This document shows positions 1-9,470 of a DNA stretch of 9,470 nt, piece by piece. Origin of the DNA: Helicobacteraceae bacterium. Its GTDB lineage: Bacteria; Campylobacterota; Campylobacteria; Campylobacterales; Sulfurimonadaceae. Each line of letters opens with the position of its first letter. Within the stretch, counting starts at the first letter, position 1. The DNA lies in assembly GCA_030642185.1 (NCBI GenBank), contig DAOWOG010000019.1, positions 1 through 9,470 of the forward strand, in the 5' to 3' direction. The notes under the pieces are model-generated. The model did not search any database, was not told the origin of the DNA, and worked only from the letters and a program-made list of their open reading frames with translations. Made by a program: the position numbers and the translations under genes.

Positions 1-14
1 CTTGATTAAGCGCA

Positions 15-31
15 AAATAGAACCGCTATTT
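15..31 (-). promoter_or_regulatory. Small hairpin near the window edge
   Basis: AAATAG pairs with CTATTT around a five-base loop in the transcript about 75 bases after the rpoC stop. It is A/U-rich and may be chance. It lies in non-coding sequence where the leader of the next operon gene would be expected. Confidence 0.3.
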
Positions 32-63
32 GTTTGGGTATTTAGTTGGTGGAGTAATAAGAG

Positions 64-88
64 ACCAAAGGGGCTTTGCCCATTTGGT
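64..88 (-). terminator. Hairpin after the rpoC stop, no U tract
   Basis: The transcript downstream of rpoC can pair ACCAAA with TTTGGT, then after one mismatch GGGC with GCCC around an AAA loop, starting 16 bases past the stop. The following bases are CTCTTATTAC rather than a U run, so full termination is unlikely. A processing or mRNA-stabilising role, with read-through to a downstream gene, is more probable. Confidence 0.5.
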
Positions 89-104
89 GTTAAATCGAGA
101 CTAT

Positions 105-8820
<8,716 letters not shown>

Positions 8821-8822
8821 CT

Positions 8823-8827
8823 ACCTC
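8823..8827 (-). promoter_or_regulatory. Ribosome binding site of rpoB
   Basis: On the minus strand GAGGT lies five bases before the rpoB ATG at 8817. Together with the conserved [16 protein letters not shown]-terminus it settles the start codon. Confidence 0.85.
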
Positions 8828-8850
8828 GGTAAGATTTTAAGTAAGTGCTC

Positions 8851-8873
8851 GATCCGCCACAAAGCGTCAGATC
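8851..8873 (-). promoter_or_regulatory. Imperfect hairpin upstream of the rpoB ribosome binding site
   Basis: The transcript begins GATCTG and ends CGGATC, pairing with one G-U. After one A-G mismatch come three more pairs closing on a UUU loop, nine pairs in all. It lies 23 bases upstream of the rpoB GAGGT, close enough to influence ribosome access, though it does not cover the site itself. Confidence 0.45.
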
Positions 8874-8884
8874 TCGTAAGTCAA

Positions 8885-8904
8885 TATCCAGAAGCCTCTG
8901 GATA
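8885..8904 (-). promoter_or_regulatory. 8-bp perfect hairpin in the rpoB leader
   Basis: TATCCAGA pairs perfectly with TCTGGATA around a GGCT tetraloop. No U tract follows, so it is not an intrinsic terminator. The adjacent TGGA upstream could pair instead with TCCA of the stem, giving a small alternative fold. Confidence 0.55.
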
Positions 8905-8907
8905 GAT

Positions 8908-8930
8908 CCACAAGTAATAAATATTAGTGG
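8908..8930 (-). promoter_or_regulatory. Weak A/U-rich hairpin in the rpoB leader
   Basis: CCAC pairs with GTGG and, after a three-base bulge, TAAT pairs with ATTA around a four-base loop. It is mostly A-U pairs and stability is doubtful, but it fills the space between two clearer stems. Confidence 0.3.
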
Positions 8931-8944
8931 TATTTACGACCAAA

Positions 8945-8987
8945 AGGCACTTTGGCGATACGACAATGCCGTCTCGCCAAAGTGCCT
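8945..8987 (-). terminator. Strong rplL-rpoB intergenic hairpin (partial attenuator or RNase III site)
   Basis: In the rplL-rpoB gap the transcript can form a perfect 14-bp stem: AGGCACTTTGGCGA (8987-8974) pairs with TCGCCAAAGTGCCT (8958-8945), with a 15-base loop in which GAC and GTC can add three more pairs. The stem is followed by only a short U run and then GG, too weak for a full terminator. That fits a partial attenuator or a double-stranded RNA processing site. A comparable attenuator and RNase III site is established in the E. coli rplL-rpoB gap; the function here is inferred. The pairing itself is certain from the sequence. Confidence 0.75.
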
Positions 8988-8996
8988 GATTGGAAA

Positions 8997-9014
8997 TGAA
9001 GGCCGAAACCTTCA
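8997..9014 (-). promoter_or_regulatory. Small hairpin just after the rplL stop
   Basis: Transcript TGAAGG (9014-9009) pairs with CCTTCA (9002-8997) around a six-base loop, 14 bases after the rplL stop codon. A competing weaker pairing CTTC/GAAG involves the bases just upstream. It may protect the rplL 3' end after processing; that role is inferred. Confidence 0.5.
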
Positions 9015-9028
9015 AAGAAGAACTGTCT

Positions 9029-9394
9029 TTACTTGATTTCGACAGTTGCACCCGCATCTTCAAGTGCTTTTTTCGCTTCTTCAGCAGTGTTTTTATCAAC
9101 AGCTTCTTTAATGGTAGAAGGTGTACCCTCTGATGCTTCTTTTGCCTCTTTGAGACCAAGACCAGTCAATGCACGTACTGCTTTAATAACGTTGATTTTC
9201 TTAGCACCAACGTCAGTCAAAATAACATCAAACTCTGTTTTTTCTTCAACAGCTTCAGCAGCAGCACCGCCGGCAACTGCTACAGGTTGAGCAGATACGC
9301 CAAATTTTTCTTCAAATTCTTTTACGAGCTCAGAAAGCTCAAGAACTGAAAGACCAGAGATGAATTCTAATACGTCTTCTTTAGTTACAGCCAT
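9029..9394 (-). CDS. rplL: Large-subunit ribosomal protein bL12 (L7/L12)
   Basis: This is the multi-copy stalk protein of the 50S subunit, 121 residues, which recruits and activates the translation GTPases (EF-G, EF-Tu, IF2). Seen in the sequence: an N-terminal dimerisation and L10-binding helical region at about 1-33 ([11 protein letters not shown] to EEKFGV); a short Ala/Gly-rich hinge at about 35-50; and the globular C-terminal domain at about 53-121 with the factor-binding surface [23 protein letters not shown]. There K66, K71, R74 and K85 correspond by alignment from memory to conserved E. coli basic residues. Length is normal for the family. In the segment after K85, EASEGTP carries a serine (S88) where many homologues have a valine, a minor variation. 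The ATG is preceded by GGAG at seven bases' spacing. The stop is TAA. The gene normally follows rplJ and precedes rpoB, and rpoB does follow here; the rplJ end is not recognisable in the window. Confidence 0.99.
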   Translation of the reverse strand: MAVTKEDVLEFISGLSVLELSELVKEFEEKFGVSAQPVAVAGGAAAEAVEEKTEFDVILTDVGAKKINVIKAVRALTGLGLKEAKEASEGTPSTIKEAVDKNTAEEAKKALEDAGATVEIK

Positions 9395-9401
9395 AATGTT
9401 T

Positions 9402-9405
9402 CTCC
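9402..9405 (-). promoter_or_regulatory. Ribosome binding site of rplL
   Basis: On the minus strand GGAG sits seven bases before the rplL ATG, in an A/T-rich and probably unstructured stretch. It fixes the start at 9394 and suits a highly translated gene. Confidence 0.85.
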
Positions 9406-9427
9406 ATTATAATTTTATTTTCATTTT

Positions 9428-9462
9428 GATGCGATTGCATCGTTAAAGTCTGAAAAGACTTT
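9428..9462 (-). promoter_or_regulatory. Two tandem small hairpins upstream of rplL
   Basis: In transcript order AAAGTC pairs with GACTTT (9462-9445, six-base loop), and three bases later GATGC pairs with GCATC (9441-9428, four-base loop). An A-rich stretch then leads to the rplL ribosome binding site. I could not recognise an RplJ C-terminus in any frame here, so this is probably the rplJ-rplL spacer. A frame ending in TGA at 9424-9422 cannot be fully excluded as coding. Confidence 0.4.
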
Positions 9463-9470
9463 TTGAAGAA

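Noticed and set aside
8912..8944. Promoter for rpoB in the intergenic gap (TTGGTC, 18 bases, TATTAC)
   Set aside because: Only three of six and four of six consensus matches. The phylum's promoters have weak -35 elements so it cannot be excluded, but the sequence does not support a call.
9403..9413. Perfect TATAAT just before rplL as a promoter -10 element
   Set aside because: A start 6-7 bases downstream would begin within or after the GGAG, removing the ribosome binding site; there is no matching -35 sequence. It is best explained by A/T-rich spacer sequence.
9395..9470. C-terminal end of rplJ
   Set aside because: The three minus-strand frames give no RplJ-like ending; the one closing at TGA 9424-9422 reads LQKVFSDFNDAIASK, which I do not recognise as L10, so no partial gene is called.

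Overview
The window is one stretch of core housekeeping operon, read entirely on the minus strand (right to left as given). In transcription order it holds rplL (ribosomal protein L7/L12), a 211-base intergenic leader, rpoB (RNA polymerase beta), and rpoC (RNA polymerase beta-prime), which overlaps the rpoB end by 23 bases. About 75 bases upstream of rplL and about 100 bases downstream of rpoC complete the window. All three genes are full length and intact. No mobile element, CRISPR array, tRNA, rRNA or accessory gene is visible, and the many long plus-strand ORFs are shadows of rpoB and rpoC.

The proteins point to a Campylobacterota (epsilonproteobacterial) organism. RpoB opens with [15 protein letters not shown], RpoC opens with MSKLVPIEI and runs to about 1520 residues, and L7/L12 opens with [20 protein letters not shown]; from memory these resemble Campylobacter and Sulfurimonas-type proteins. 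rpoB and rpoC are separate genes here, unlike the fused rpoBC of Helicobacter and Wolinella, which argues against that family. A free-living sulfur-oxidising lineage such as the Sulfurimonas or Sulfuricurvum group is my best guess, at low confidence below the phylum.

Layout: 9395-9470 is the 5' flank of rplL with two small hairpins and a clear ribosome binding site; no rplJ coding end can be recognised there. rplL is 9029-9394. The gap 8818-9028 is packed with five consecutive potential RNA hairpins, one with a perfect 14-bp stem, followed by the rpoB ribosome binding site. rpoB is 4657-8817. rpoC is 105-4679, its ribosome binding site lying inside the end of rpoB. Bases 1-104 carry two more hairpins; the next gene (rpsL is usual in this position) has not started by the window edge.

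The genes act together in gene expression: L7/L12 forms the ribosomal stalk that recruits translation factors, and beta and beta-prime form the catalytic core of RNA polymerase. Co-transcription with an attenuating or processed leader between rplL and rpoB is the familiar bacterial way to make far more L7/L12 than polymerase from one operon. I found no undescribed system. The points worth a second look are the hairpin-rich rplL-rpoB leader, the roughly 330-residue insertion in the beta-prime trigger loop, and the out-of-frame rpoB/rpoC overlap.
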